Shown piece after piece: positions 14,551 through 22,754 of a DNA stretch of 64,000 nucleotides; position 1 is the stretch's first letter, and each line of letters starts with the position of its first letter. The notes under the pieces were generated by a model, which did not search any database, was not told where the DNA came from, and saw only the letters and a program-made list of their open reading frames with translations. The translations under genes and the position numbers were made by a program. Source of the DNA: Pedobacter frigiditerrae. GTDB taxonomy: Bacteria > Bacteroidota > Bacteroidia > Sphingobacteriales > Sphingobacteriaceae. Location of the stretch: the NCBI RefSeq assembly GCF_004331645.1, contig NZ_SJSK01000002.1:1-64000 (forward strand), read 5' to 3'.

Positions 14551-14943
14551 ATGAAAAATAACTTACGAATTGCACTAATTGTTATAATGCTGTTTGTAAC
14601 AGGTAATGTTTTTGCTCAGCAAACAAAAAAAGTTGAACTTAAATCTGTAGCAGCAGTAAAAACTAGGGGAGCAAATCCAAAAATTAAAGTGGAGATGCCT
14701 ACCGCTGATGTGCTCGCAACAAAAGCCAGGGGTGGCTGTAAAATCATATTTGATAATTATACCGGTCTCTACATTAAGGTTTATGTTGATGGCTACTATA
14801 AAGGCACAATTAGCCCTTGGGGTAATGGTACAGTTACCACTACTGATGGGTACACCAGCGTTTATCTAGTAAGTGCTGGAGGTACCAGGGAATGGAATGC
14901 CAGTGGCGATTGTAGGACTGTTTGGAATTATACGTTGAAGTAA
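14551..14943 (+). CDS. small secreted protein, copy 2 of a tandem pair
   Basis: A 130-residue paralogue of the upstream gene: signal peptide MKNNLRIALIVIMLFVTGNVFA, linker with VKTRGANPKIKV, and C-terminal domain with FDNYTGLYIKVYVDGYYKGT and SAGGTREWNASGDCRT. The linker and C-terminal domain are the best conserved parts, so both were kept under selection after duplication. It is followed by more than 500 bp of repeats. Unknown function. Confidence 0.7.
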   Translation: MKNNLRIALIVIMLFVTGNVFAQQTKKVELKSVAAVKTRGANPKIKVEMPTADVLATKARGGCKIIFDNYTGLYIKVYVDGYYKGTISPWGNGTVTTTDGYTSVYLVSAGGTREWNASGDCRTVWNYTLK

Positions 14944-14954
14944 TTTTAAAAAAA

Positions 14955-15105
14955 CTTATTCCTTGGTGGATGGCTCACCAACCAAGGATGGAACCTATCC
15001 TAGCAAGCGCATTACTTATTCCTTGGTTGGTGGCTCACCAACCAATAACTACACTAAAGTTTAATTAAATTACTAATGGTTGGTGAGCCACCAACCAGGG
15101 ATGCA
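14955..15105. repeat. GGTTGGTGGCTCACCAACC palindromic repeats
   Basis: The sequence CTTATTCCTTGGTTGGTGGC and its continuation TCACCAACCAA occurs twice in direct orientation (near 14955 and 15009). A third copy near 15075 is inverted (GGTTGGTGAGCCACCAACC). Each copy is itself a palindrome around GGTGGCTCACC. They can fold as separate hairpins, or the inverted copy can pair with either direct one. No ORF is present. Confidence 0.75.
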
Positions 15106-15119
15106 TTCCAGTTTGCCTA

Positions 15120-15487
15120 GCAAACACATTAGGATTGCCTTCCGATAGCTATCGGAACGAGCTGGCAATGACGCCGGGTTTAATCTGCGAATCTGCCGGC
15201 TAAACCTAAAGCACAGTACTTAAAGATTAGCCGATCCGACTGGATGCATTACGATTGCCAGTCAAGCTGGCAATGACGCCGGGTTTAATCTGCGAATCTG
15301 CGGGCTTATACTTTAAAGCGAAATACGTAAAGATTTGCCGATCCGGCTGGATGCATTACGATTGCCAGTCACTTGTCCCGAATTTACTTCGGGAAGCTGG
15401 CAATGACGCCAGGTTTGATCTGCGAATCTGCGGGCCAAAAATAACTTTCCTGCAAGCCAGACCCTGAAATTAATTCAGGGTGACGGA
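15120..15487. repeat. tandem intergenic repeats of about 105-120 bp, three copies
   Basis: Three successive units begin at about 15127, 15247 and 15354 with CATTA(C/G)GATTGCC and contain AGCTGGCAATGACGCC, TCTGCGAATCTGC and (copies 1-2) GCCGATCCG. Units differ by small inserted hairpins (TTCCGATAGCTATCGGAA in copy 1, CCCGAATTTACTTCGGG in copy 3). The block ends in ACCCTGAAATTAATTCAGGGT, the end of the common intergenic palindrome. The 70-residue frame across it is repeat-derived, not a gene. It lies in the convergent gap between the secreted paralogue and the GntR gene. Confidence 0.8.
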
Positions 15488-15492
15488 ACGTA

Positions 15493-16524
15493 TTACAAAG
15501 AATTCCTCAGGTTCAAATAGAACGGAACTTCTATCTTATCGGTCTTATTCTCTAGTATTAAGTTTGCAGCTTGTTCGCCTAATTGCTTAAAATCGGTTGA
15601 AATGGTGGTTACTCCATCTAATATGATGCGTTTTAAAGGTGTTTCATTGTAAGAAATCACTCCTACATCCTTCCCTATCTTTAATTGCAATGCAATTAAC
15701 CTTTCTATTAAAATAACCAAATCATCCTCCATTAGGTTAATGTAAACCTCGCCCACATTAATTTCTTCTTCCTTAATGTTATGTATCACCTTGTGGTTAA
15801 AGGCATATTGCTGGCAAAACCTATAAAAACCTGTTAAGATTTCTTTAGGGAAATAACTGTCTTTAGGGAAGATGATTTTTAAGGTATGATAATTTGATAA
15901 TTTACTTAAAGCTTGTTCTAAGGCTGCATAAATGTCTTGAGAGAAGTTTTCATATACTGCACCATATTCTCCAGTTACCCCAGGTAATAACTTATCAAGG
16001 ATAATTAATTTTTCTTTTGGGATGGTATTAATGATATCTGGCGCATTCTCGCCCCCCTCGTTAAAGTGAGGGATAATCACAAAATGAGAATAGTCGTTCT
16101 TTTTACTAATCAGCAGCTTTTTAAACAGGGCGAAGTCGTTATTGTAGATGTAAAAATCGATCACAGCTTGGTCGCCAATCGCTTTTACAAATGAATCGTA
16201 TATGATTTTTTTGTGTGTAGAAAGCTTATTGAACAACAAACAAATCTTTAGTGTTCTGGCAAAATCTGTATTGATGATAAAATACCCCTTGCCTGGAACA
16301 GATTCTACCACACCTAACTTACGCAAGTGCCTATAGCCTTTTTCTGCCGTATCCCTAGAAATTTCTAATTGGAAACTTAGCTCGTTGATAGAAGGTAAAA
16401 GACTGTTTTTCTTTAACTTTCCACTCGCTATGGCAGATAAGATGGCGTTGGTTAACTGCTTATATTTAGGTGTCGATGAATACTCATCGACACTGATATG
16501 TGCTATTAAATCTTCTGGTTTCAA
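15493..16524 (-). CDS. GntR-family transcriptional regulator of the rhamnose cluster
   Basis: A 343-residue protein with an N-terminal GntR winged helix (about 15-80: LTNAILSAIASGKLKKNSLL, SINELSFQLEISRDTAEKGY, LGVVESVPGKGYFI). A LacI-like periplasmic-binding-fold effector domain follows (about 90-340, ending VTTISTDFKQLGEQAANLIL). This GntR plus sugar-binding arrangement is common in Bacteroidota sugar operons. It is last in the minus-strand rhamnose cluster, 128 bp after the kinase gene. The effector is probably L-rhamnose or a breakdown product, inferred from position. Confidence 0.85.
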   Translation of the reverse strand: MKPEDLIAHISVDEYSSTPKYKQLTNAILSAIASGKLKKNSLLPSINELSFQLEISRDTAEKGYRHLRKLGVVESVPGKGYFIINTDFARTLKICLLFNKLSTHKKIIYDSFVKAIGDQAVIDFYIYNNDFALFKKLLISKKNDYSHFVIIPHFNEGGENAPDIINTIPKEKLIILDKLLPGVTGEYGAVYENFSQDIYAALEQALSKLSNYHTLKIIFPKDSYFPKEILTGFYRFCQQYAFNHKVIHNIKEEEINVGEVYINLMEDDLVILIERLIALQLKIGKDVGVISYNETPLKRIILDGVTTISTDFKQLGEQAANLILENKTDKIEVPFYLNLRNSL

Positions 16525-16571
16525 AGTATTTTATATTTTCCCTAAGGTAAGGAAATTTAAATTGTTGAACC

Positions 16572-16616
16572 ACAAAAGGGACAAAAGTTAACAAAAGCAG
16601 CTTTTGTTCCTTTTGT
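16572..16616. repeat. inverted repeat between gntR and rhamnulokinase gene
   Basis: ACAAAAGGGACAAAAG (16572-16587) and CTTTTGTTCCTTTTGT (16601-16616) pair at 15 of 16 positions around a 13-base loop. It may terminate or attenuate transcription between the kinase and regulator genes, but there is no clean T-run. Confidence 0.6.
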
Positions 16617-16652
16617 AGTTTATTCTTTTAACTATTCGGCTATTAAAACTGA

Positions 16653-18032
16653 TTACAAGGTTCTTTGTATGGCCGAATAGTATTTCAATTGAATGATATC
16701 TGTTGGCACTGGGTTGGTATTCCAAACATCGTTAATGGCTAATGCCGTACCAATTGCCGTAGCTTGCGAAACAGATGATGCATAAACTTCTATATGAGGG
16801 AACGCAATTGACAATAAGTGCATATAAATTGCATTTTTACCAAAACCACCATCTACAAAAATCCTTTTCACCCCTTCATTTAGAATTAACTTTAAGGAAT
16901 AGGTTTGCTGTTTTACCAAGTCGAAAATCAATTGGTGATAAGCTTCTTCTGCTGTTTTAAATAGACTTAGATCTCTACTTGCAAATGCAGAAACTGCCAT
17001 GAATTCTGTTTGTGGGTTGGCATTTTCAAGCACCTTGGTACTTAACTTCAAGAACAAGCCTGGGTTAAATTTCAGGTGCTTGAAAAGATAAGCGGCCCTA
17101 TCATAATGCTCAGCAATTCTTTTTAGCTGTTGTTCATGCTCGTTTCCAGCAAAAATCCTTGATGCTTTTACAGCCTTACCTTTAAAGTGCATGTAACACA
17201 AACAATCTTTTTTCAATTGTTCGGCAGTTAATGGCTCTTGATTAAAAGGATTTAAAGCGATGCACCAGGTTCCGGTAGAAAGCAATACAAATGGCGTATT
17301 AAAATTAGCTAAATAAGGGATTAAGGCTGCAGAACTATCATGAAGCCCTACACCTACATTAAACTTCTCCCCTTTGTATTCGCTTACCGAACTTGAATCA
17401 CCAGGCGTAAATTCTCCAAACTTTTCTACCAAACCTTCATCAATTACCCATTGGTGATATTGGTTTTTGGTGAAATCCCACAAATGAGTGTGGCAACCAA
17501 TACTGGTAATATCAGCCACTGCTTTATTGGTAATTAAATAACTTAAATACTGTGGTAGGTGAAGAGCGTATTTTATCTTACTGTATAATTCTGGTCTTTC
17601 TTTCTTTATTCTATATAACTGTAATCCAGAATTTAAACTACCCAAAACTGGGGAAGCGGTTTCTAGGGAAACCTTTTCTTCGCCACCATATTTAGCATAA
17701 AATTCTTTCTGCAAATCTTCTGGATAGGCTTTTAAGTAATTGTAAAGTGGCGTTAATGGTTCTCCATTTTCATCTAAGTAAACAAAACTTGCACCATAAG
17801 TAGAGAAATTAATCGCCTTAATTTCAAACTCATTCATTTGCATCACTTGGGCCAAAGAATCGTGAACAGAGGAGATGAGGCTATCCAAGTTTTCACAAGG
17901 TTCTCCATCTTCATCTTCTGTTTCTATAAAACGAGCCGCTCTTTCGAAAACAATGTTATACTCTTCATCAATCAGGAATAACTTTTTATTGGTTTTTCCT
18001 ACGTCGAATATTGCTATTACGGGTTTAGACAT
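16653..18032 (-). CDS. rhaK: FGGY-family carbohydrate kinase, probable L-rhamnulokinase
   Basis: A 459-residue FGGY kinase that should phosphorylate L-rhamnulose to L-rhamnulose 1-phosphate in the cytoplasm. The N-terminal ATPase motif is AIFDVGKTNKKLFLID (about 5-20), the middle motif TSIGCHTHLWDF, the substrate/ATP region HDSSAALIPYL and LLSTGTWCIALNP, and the C-terminal phosphate motif IFVDGGFGKNAIY. Length is normal. It sits 10 bp downstream of the isomerase gene, within the cluster, which supports rhamnulose over other FGGY substrates. Confidence 0.85.
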   Translation of the reverse strand: MSKPVIAIFDVGKTNKKLFLIDEEYNIVFERAARFIETEDEDGEPCENLDSLISSVHDSLAQVMQMNEFEIKAINFSTYGASFVYLDENGEPLTPLYNYLKAYPEDLQKEFYAKYGGEEKVSLETASPVLGSLNSGLQLYRIKKERPELYSKIKYALHLPQYLSYLITNKAVADITSIGCHTHLWDFTKNQYHQWVIDEGLVEKFGEFTPGDSSSVSEYKGEKFNVGVGLHDSSAALIPYLANFNTPFVLLSTGTWCIALNPFNQEPLTAEQLKKDCLCYMHFKGKAVKASRIFAGNEHEQQLKRIAEHYDRAAYLFKHLKFNPGLFLKLSTKVLENANPQTEFMAVSAFASRDLSLFKTAEEAYHQLIFDLVKQQTYSLKLILNEGVKRIFVDGGFGKNAIYMHLLSIAFPHIEVYASSVSQATAIGTALAINDVWNTNPVPTDIIQLKYYSAIQRTL

Positions 18033-18042
18033 GTTATTTCTC

Positions 18043-19326
18043 TTATAAACCAGTAGCTACGGTGTTTTGTCCGCGTTGCTGGATTAACGTTTTTCTACAA
18101 GCTAAACTACGATATAAATTTAATGGAGACAAGGCAGCGCCTGCTCTTAATCTTGCTTCAGCCACTAATGCTCTTAAATCACTACGGAAAGTATGTTGTA
18201 AAATCTCCTGGCAAGCTACTACATCATTGTTTTGTTGTGCAGCTACCAATGCTTTTCTATCTACCAATAAAGCTTGTGCATAAGCAATCATGATGGCCTC
18301 AATTGATTGTAATAAATCTTCTAAAGGGTCTTTCACATTGTGAGATGCATCTATCATCCAGCCTAAGCCAGTTGCGTGATCCATACCTTTTGCATCCATA
18401 CCTTCAACCAATTCGTTAAATATCAAGAACAATTGATAAGGTTTGATACTTCCAGTGGTTAAATCGTCATCACCATATTTAGAATCGTTAAAGTGGAAAC
18501 CACCTAACTTACCTTCCATTAATAATAAAGAAACAATTTGCTCGATGTTTGCATTTGGCAAGTGGTGACCTAAATCTACCAAGGTATAAGCTTTATCGCC
18601 TAGTTTGTTAGCGTATAATAACGACTGACCCCAATCTCCAACAGTTGTTGAATAGAAATTAGGCTCATAGGCTTTATATTCTACAAACATTTTCCAATCT
18701 GATGGTAATGCTGCATAAATCTCTTGCAAGCTGCTTAAAGTATTTTCAAAAGCTTGTCTGAAGTTTAATTGACCAGGAAAACAAGAACCATCTGCTAACC
18801 AAACGGTTAAAGATTCTGATCCTAGGGCTACGCCTTGTTTAATTACTTCGATATTATGTTCGATAGCTTGCTTGCGAACCGCTTTATCTACGTGTTGCAA
18901 AGAGCCAAATTTATAACTTACTGGAGAACCTGGTTGGTCTTGAAATGTATTTGAGTTTACGGCATCGAACTTTAATCCGTAACCAGCTGCCAGACTTTTA
19001 ATCTGATCAGGGTTTTGAGGAATATCCCATGGGATGTGCAAAGAAATAGCACCACTTGAGTTATTTAAAGCGTGTAATAAACCTACATCTTCAATCTTCT
19101 GCTCCAAGTTTGTTGGTTCGCCACCACCTGTTGCAAAACGTCCGAAACGTGTACCTCCAGTTCCTAAAGCCCAACTTGGGATAGCAATTTGGAAATCCAC
19201 TAGTTTTTTAATGATGGCTTCAATATCAATATGTGACCACTCGCTCTTTAAGTTGTTAAATCTCTGTTGGTGAGTGCTTGAAAGAGAGTCGTTGTGTTGT
19301 GCTATTTGATTTTTCTCAATATTCAT
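18043..19326 (-). CDS. rhaI: L-rhamnose isomerase (RhaI type)
   Basis: A 427-residue TIM-barrel sugar isomerase converting L-rhamnose to L-rhamnulose. It resembles the RhaI (Pseudomonas stutzeri) type rather than E. coli RhaA. Visible metal and substrate motifs are FVEYKAYEPNFYSTTVGDWG, LVDLGHHLPNANIEQI and GGFHFNDSKYGDDDLTTGS, with the glutamate, aspartate and histidine expected for the two-metal site. It is in the middle of the rhamnose operon, 10 bp before the kinase gene. The 105-bp gap upstream holds an intergenic palindrome. Confidence 0.92.
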   Translation of the reverse strand: MNIEKNQIAQHNDSLSSTHQQRFNNLKSEWSHIDIEAIIKKLVDFQIAIPSWALGTGGTRFGRFATGGGEPTNLEQKIEDVGLLHALNNSSGAISLHIPWDIPQNPDQIKSLAAGYGLKFDAVNSNTFQDQPGSPVSYKFGSLQHVDKAVRKQAIEHNIEVIKQGVALGSESLTVWLADGSCFPGQLNFRQAFENTLSSLQEIYAALPSDWKMFVEYKAYEPNFYSTTVGDWGQSLLYANKLGDKAYTLVDLGHHLPNANIEQIVSLLLMEGKLGGFHFNDSKYGDDDLTTGSIKPYQLFLIFNELVEGMDAKGMDHATGLGWMIDASHNVKDPLEDLLQSIEAIMIAYAQALLVDRKALVAAQQNNDVVACQEILQHTFRSDLRALVAEARLRAGAALSPLNLYRSLACRKTLIQQRGQNTVATGL

Positions 19327-19354
19327 GAGTACGGTTTGGTTAAAATTAAAAATA

Positions 19355-19420
19355 CGTCATGCTGAATTTATTTCAGCATCTTCTTTGCAGGGAAGACCCT
19401 GAAATAAATTCAGGGTGACG
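19355..19420. repeat. GTCA...TGAC intergenic palindrome
   Basis: GTCATGCTGAATTTATTTCAGCA near 19356 and CCCTGAAATAAATTCAGGGTGAC near 19398-19419, each a hairpin and roughly inverted relative to each other. The same family occurs at 15460, 40145, 46376, 49887 and 55521. Here it lies inside the operon between rhaD and rhaI. Confidence 0.75.
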
Positions 19421-19431
19421 AAATTAGAGTA

Positions 19432-21552
19432 TTATCTAGCGAATGCCATGGCTACGCCACCATCAACATTTAGCATGTTTCCGGTAGATTTGCTTAGCAA
19501 GCCACCTACAAATGCAAAACAAGCATTTGCAATATCTTCTGGTAATATAATTTGGTTTAACAAGGTACGTTTTGCATAATAAGCAGGCAATTCTGCAACG
19601 GTAATTCCGTATGCTTTTGCTCTACCTTCTGCCCAGCCACCTGCCCAAATATTACTATCGCTAATTACAGCATCAGGGTTTACCACATTTACACGGATAT
19701 TATCTGCACCTAATTCTGCTGCATTTAATCTGCTTAAATGTAACTGAGCCGCTTTTGCACTGCCATAACCTGCATTATTTGGTCCACTTACCAAAGCATT
19801 TTTACTGACGATGTTAATGATGTCTCCACCAATATCTTGTTTTTTCATTGTTGCAGTAGCCGCTTGAGTAACAAAGAACTGCCCTTTTACCAATACATCA
19901 TACAATAAATCCCAATCTTTTTCGCCGTGATCTGCAATTGATTTAGAGATTGATAAGCCTGCGTTATTGATTACAATGTCAATTCCACCGAAAGCTAAAG
20001 CTGCCGAATCAAAAGCGGTATGGATATCATCAGCACTAGTTACGTTTAAAACTGCTGTGCTGTAAGCATCTTTACCATATAATTTTAAGAACTCTGCTCC
20101 TGCTTCTTCCAATCGCTCTGCGTTCATGTCATTTAAAATAACAACACCACCTTCTGCAACGAATTTTTTAGCAATTGCTTTTCCAATTCCACCTGCACTA
20201 CCCGTAATCAAGGCAATTTTACCTGTTAACGGTTTTGGCTTAGGCATACGTTGTAATTTCGCTTCTTCTAACAACCAGTATTCGATGTTAAATGCTTCTT
20301 GGTGTGGCAATGAGGTGTATTCTGAAATGGCTTCAGCACCCTTCATTACGTTAATGGCATTGGTATAGAATTCTGCCGCTACCCTTGCGGTTTGTTTATC
20401 TTTAGAGAAAGTAAACATACCAATACCGGGATATAAAATTACAACTGGGTTGGTATCGCGAATTGCAGGACTATTTGGGTGTTTACAAGTCTCGTAATAA
20501 TCGGTATACATTTGTCTGTATGCCTCAAAAGCTGGTGTTAAACTTGCTTTTAAAGCAGCAACATCAGATAAATCAGCATCGCTAGCTAAATCTAAAACCA
20601 AGGGACTTATCTTAGTACGCAAGAAGTGATCTGGGCAACTGGTACCCATTGGTGCTAAGCGACTTAAATCATTTGAGTTAATAAATTCCAACACTCTAGC
20701 ATCATCAGTAAAATGACCAATCATGTGTTGTTTTGAAGAACATAAACCACGTAAAACTGGCGCTAAAGCAGCTGCTTGTTTTTTACGTAAATCTTCAGTA
20801 GCACTTTCTATTTTTTGTCCGCCGAAAACTGGACCTTTTTTACCGTAATTTTCATTTAGGTATTCAGAGCAAATCTCAATTACATCTAAAGTATTGATGT
20901 AACTTTCATAAGCTGTATCGCCCCAAGTGAACAAACCATGAGAACCTAGCATGATACCTCTAATGCCTGGGTTTTCATCTAAACATTTCTTAAGCGATAA
21001 ACCTAATTCAAATCCTGGTTTTTTCCATTCAACCCAACCAATTGTTCCGTTGAAAAGCTTTTCTGTAATTGCCTTGCCGTCTTTAGCAGCTGCAATTGCA
21101 ATAGCAGCATCTGGATGTAAATGGTCTATATGCGCAAAAGGTAAAAACCCGTGTAGTGGTGTATCGATTGATGGTGCTTTAGAACTTAAATCGAAAATGC
21201 AGTGGTTAAATAACTCAACCATTTCATCTTCATGTTCTACACCACGATAAATATTTTTAAGACTTCTTAATCTATCAACGTAAAGTGCCGCTAAGCCACT
21301 TTTTTTCAAAGTACCTAAATCGCCACCAGAACCCTTAACCCACATTACTTCGGTTTCTAAACCTGTTAATGGGTCTTTTTCTTGCAACTTGCAAGAAGTA
21401 TTACCACCACCGTAATTGGTTAAGCGTAAATCTGCACCTAATAAATTAGAACGATAAATTAATAAGGCCACCTCATCACCTGCTAGTTTTGCAGCCTCTT
21501 CATCATCCCATAAATAACTTACGTATTTATAACTCTTTGTATCGATTGACAT
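19432..21552 (-). CDS. rhaD: bifunctional rhamnulose-1-phosphate aldolase / short-chain dehydrogenase
   Basis: A 706-residue fusion. Residues about 1-420 are a class II aldolase domain (YGGGNTSCKLQEKDPLTG, HGFLPFAHIDHLHPDA, MLGSHGLFTWGDTAYESY), with the histidines expected for the metal site. Residues about 430-706 are a short-chain dehydrogenase with TGSAGGIGKAIAKKF and the catalytic YGSAKAA. It cleaves rhamnulose 1-phosphate to dihydroxyacetone phosphate and L-lactaldehyde. The fused dehydrogenase presumably oxidises or reduces the lactaldehyde. This is the known RhaD-ADH architecture of Bacteroidota and some proteobacteria. Confidence 0.93.
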   Translation of the reverse strand: MSIDTKSYKYVSYLWDDEEAAKLAGDEVALLIYRSNLLGADLRLTNYGGGNTSCKLQEKDPLTGLETEVMWVKGSGGDLGTLKKSGLAALYVDRLRSLKNIYRGVEHEDEMVELFNHCIFDLSSKAPSIDTPLHGFLPFAHIDHLHPDAAIAIAAAKDGKAITEKLFNGTIGWVEWKKPGFELGLSLKKCLDENPGIRGIMLGSHGLFTWGDTAYESYINTLDVIEICSEYLNENYGKKGPVFGGQKIESATEDLRKKQAAALAPVLRGLCSSKQHMIGHFTDDARVLEFINSNDLSRLAPMGTSCPDHFLRTKISPLVLDLASDADLSDVAALKASLTPAFEAYRQMYTDYYETCKHPNSPAIRDTNPVVILYPGIGMFTFSKDKQTARVAAEFYTNAINVMKGAEAISEYTSLPHQEAFNIEYWLLEEAKLQRMPKPKPLTGKIALITGSAGGIGKAIAKKFVAEGGVVILNDMNAERLEEAGAEFLKLYGKDAYSTAVLNVTSADDIHTAFDSAALAFGGIDIVINNAGLSISKSIADHGEKDWDLLYDVLVKGQFFVTQAATATMKKQDIGGDIINIVSKNALVSGPNNAGYGSAKAAQLHLSRLNAAELGADNIRVNVVNPDAVISDSNIWAGGWAEGRAKAYGITVAELPAYYAKRTLLNQIILPEDIANACFAFVGGLLSKSTGNMLNVDGGVAMAFAR

Positions 21553-21572
21553 TTTATATAATTTTTATTTTT

Positions 21573-22667
21573 TTAAACCTTAATTGAATTTCCGTAACCT
21601 ACAATTAATACAGATAGGATAATTGTGGCTATACCTACTATAATTGTAATTAATGTACCTTTTGACACACCTTTCCATTCTTTTAAAATTAGCCCCCAAG
21701 CGTTTGCAATTAAAATGATAAAGGCCATGTGCAAAATCCAAGAACTTGCACCGTTACCCATTTTGCTTTCGCCCATGCCATAAAAGAAGAATTGTAAGAA
21801 CCAAGTTGTTCCGGCTAATGCCGAAAAGATATAATTTTTTAACAGTGGAGTTTTTGCATTGGTATAATCTCCAAAAGTTTTATTTCTAGCATTTAAAATC
21901 ATACACCAAATAAAGTTGGTAGTTAAACCACCCCAAAGGATAACGATATAAGTAACATTATTCGAATAAAGGAAATTAGTAGTTTCAGTAGGATTAGCCG
22001 CTTTCCATACTGTATTTACTGCATCAGAAATTGGCTTGCCAGCTTCGATACCAAAATTGAAACAAGCACTTAATACGCCTGAAACAATACCTACAAATAA
22101 ACCTAATCCGAATTTGTATTCTGTTTTAACCTCTAAGCCATGAGGATCGGTAACAGCGGTCTTTAACTGTTTTTCTTTCATCATTCCGGCCTTACCGCAA
22201 ATGATAATTCCTATTACACAAACTAAAAGCCCTAACAAAACCATCTGCCCCCAATCTGTGGTTAAAAACATGGTAAACGTGTCTTTACCTTCCTTTGGGA
22301 AAACATCAAAATAAATGGATGGCAATATTGAGCCCAACACCATACAAAGTCCTAAAATAATAGAACTACCTAATGAAACCCCTAAATAACGAACACCCAA
22401 TCCATAGGTTAATCCTCCAATACCCCACAAAACACCAAAGAAATAAGTTAACAAAAGCACGCTTCCAGTTGTACTACTTAAAAAGTCTGTAAAATTTGGA
22501 ACAGTTAAATAAGCAGCCAATGGCGGCACAATTAACCATGAAAAGATACCACCTACTATCCAGTAACTTTCCCACGACCAGCCTTTAACTTTTTTGTACG
22601 GAATGTAAAAACTACCAGAGGCAAAGCCACCGATAAAATGAAAGAAAACACCTAAAATTGCTTGCAT
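21573..22667 (-). CDS. rhaT: L-rhamnose/proton symporter RhaT
   Basis: A 364-residue membrane protein with about ten hydrophobic segments. It begins with LGVFFHFIGGFASGSFYIPYKKVKGWSWESYW, split here over two recognisable stretches: a GGFASGSFYIPYKKVKGWSW core and the GGIFSW motif. The C-terminal half has GASSWILHMAFIILIANAWG. These are characteristic of the RhaT family. It imports L-rhamnose across the inner membrane. It sits 20 bp upstream of rhaD and 87 bp after the GH78 gene, a gap that holds a direct repeat and could carry its own promoter. Confidence 0.93.
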   Translation of the reverse strand: MQAILGVFFHFIGGFASGSFYIPYKKVKGWSWESYWIVGGIFSWLIVPPLAAYLTVPNFTDFLSSTTGSVLLLTYFFGVLWGIGGLTYGLGVRYLGVSLGSSIILGLCMVLGSILPSIYFDVFPKEGKDTFTMFLTTDWGQMVLLGLLVCVIGIIICGKAGMMKEKQLKTAVTDPHGLEVKTEYKFGLGLFVGIVSGVLSACFNFGIEAGKPISDAVNTVWKAANPTETTNFLYSNNVTYIVILWGGLTTNFIWCMILNARNKTFGDYTNAKTPLLKNYIFSALAGTTWFLQFFFYGMGESKMGNGASSWILHMAFIILIANAWGLILKEWKGVSKGTLITIIVGIATIILSVLIVGYGNSIKV

Positions 22668-22715
22668 ATATTATTTATATTTGGTTTGTCTAATGTAGAA
22701 ATTGATTGAAATTTA

Positions 22716-22735
22716 ACTGTTATGTACTGTTATGT
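22716..22735. promoter_or_regulatory. tandem ACTGTTATGT repeat upstream of rhaT
   Basis: ACTGTTATGT occurs twice in perfect tandem (22716-22725 and 22726-22735) in the 87-bp gap before rhaT, about 50-70 bp upstream of its ATG. Direct repeats of this size near a sugar operon promoter often bind AraC-type proteins, and the cluster encodes an AraC and a GntR regulator. Function is inferred. Confidence 0.4.
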
Positions 22736-22754
22736 CGGTATTGTATATAAATGA

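Noticed and set aside
14944..15490. CRISPR array or coding frame (15255-15467)
   Set aside because: Repeat units are long, few and imperfect with no uniform spacers or cas genes. The open frame is made of repeat sequence.
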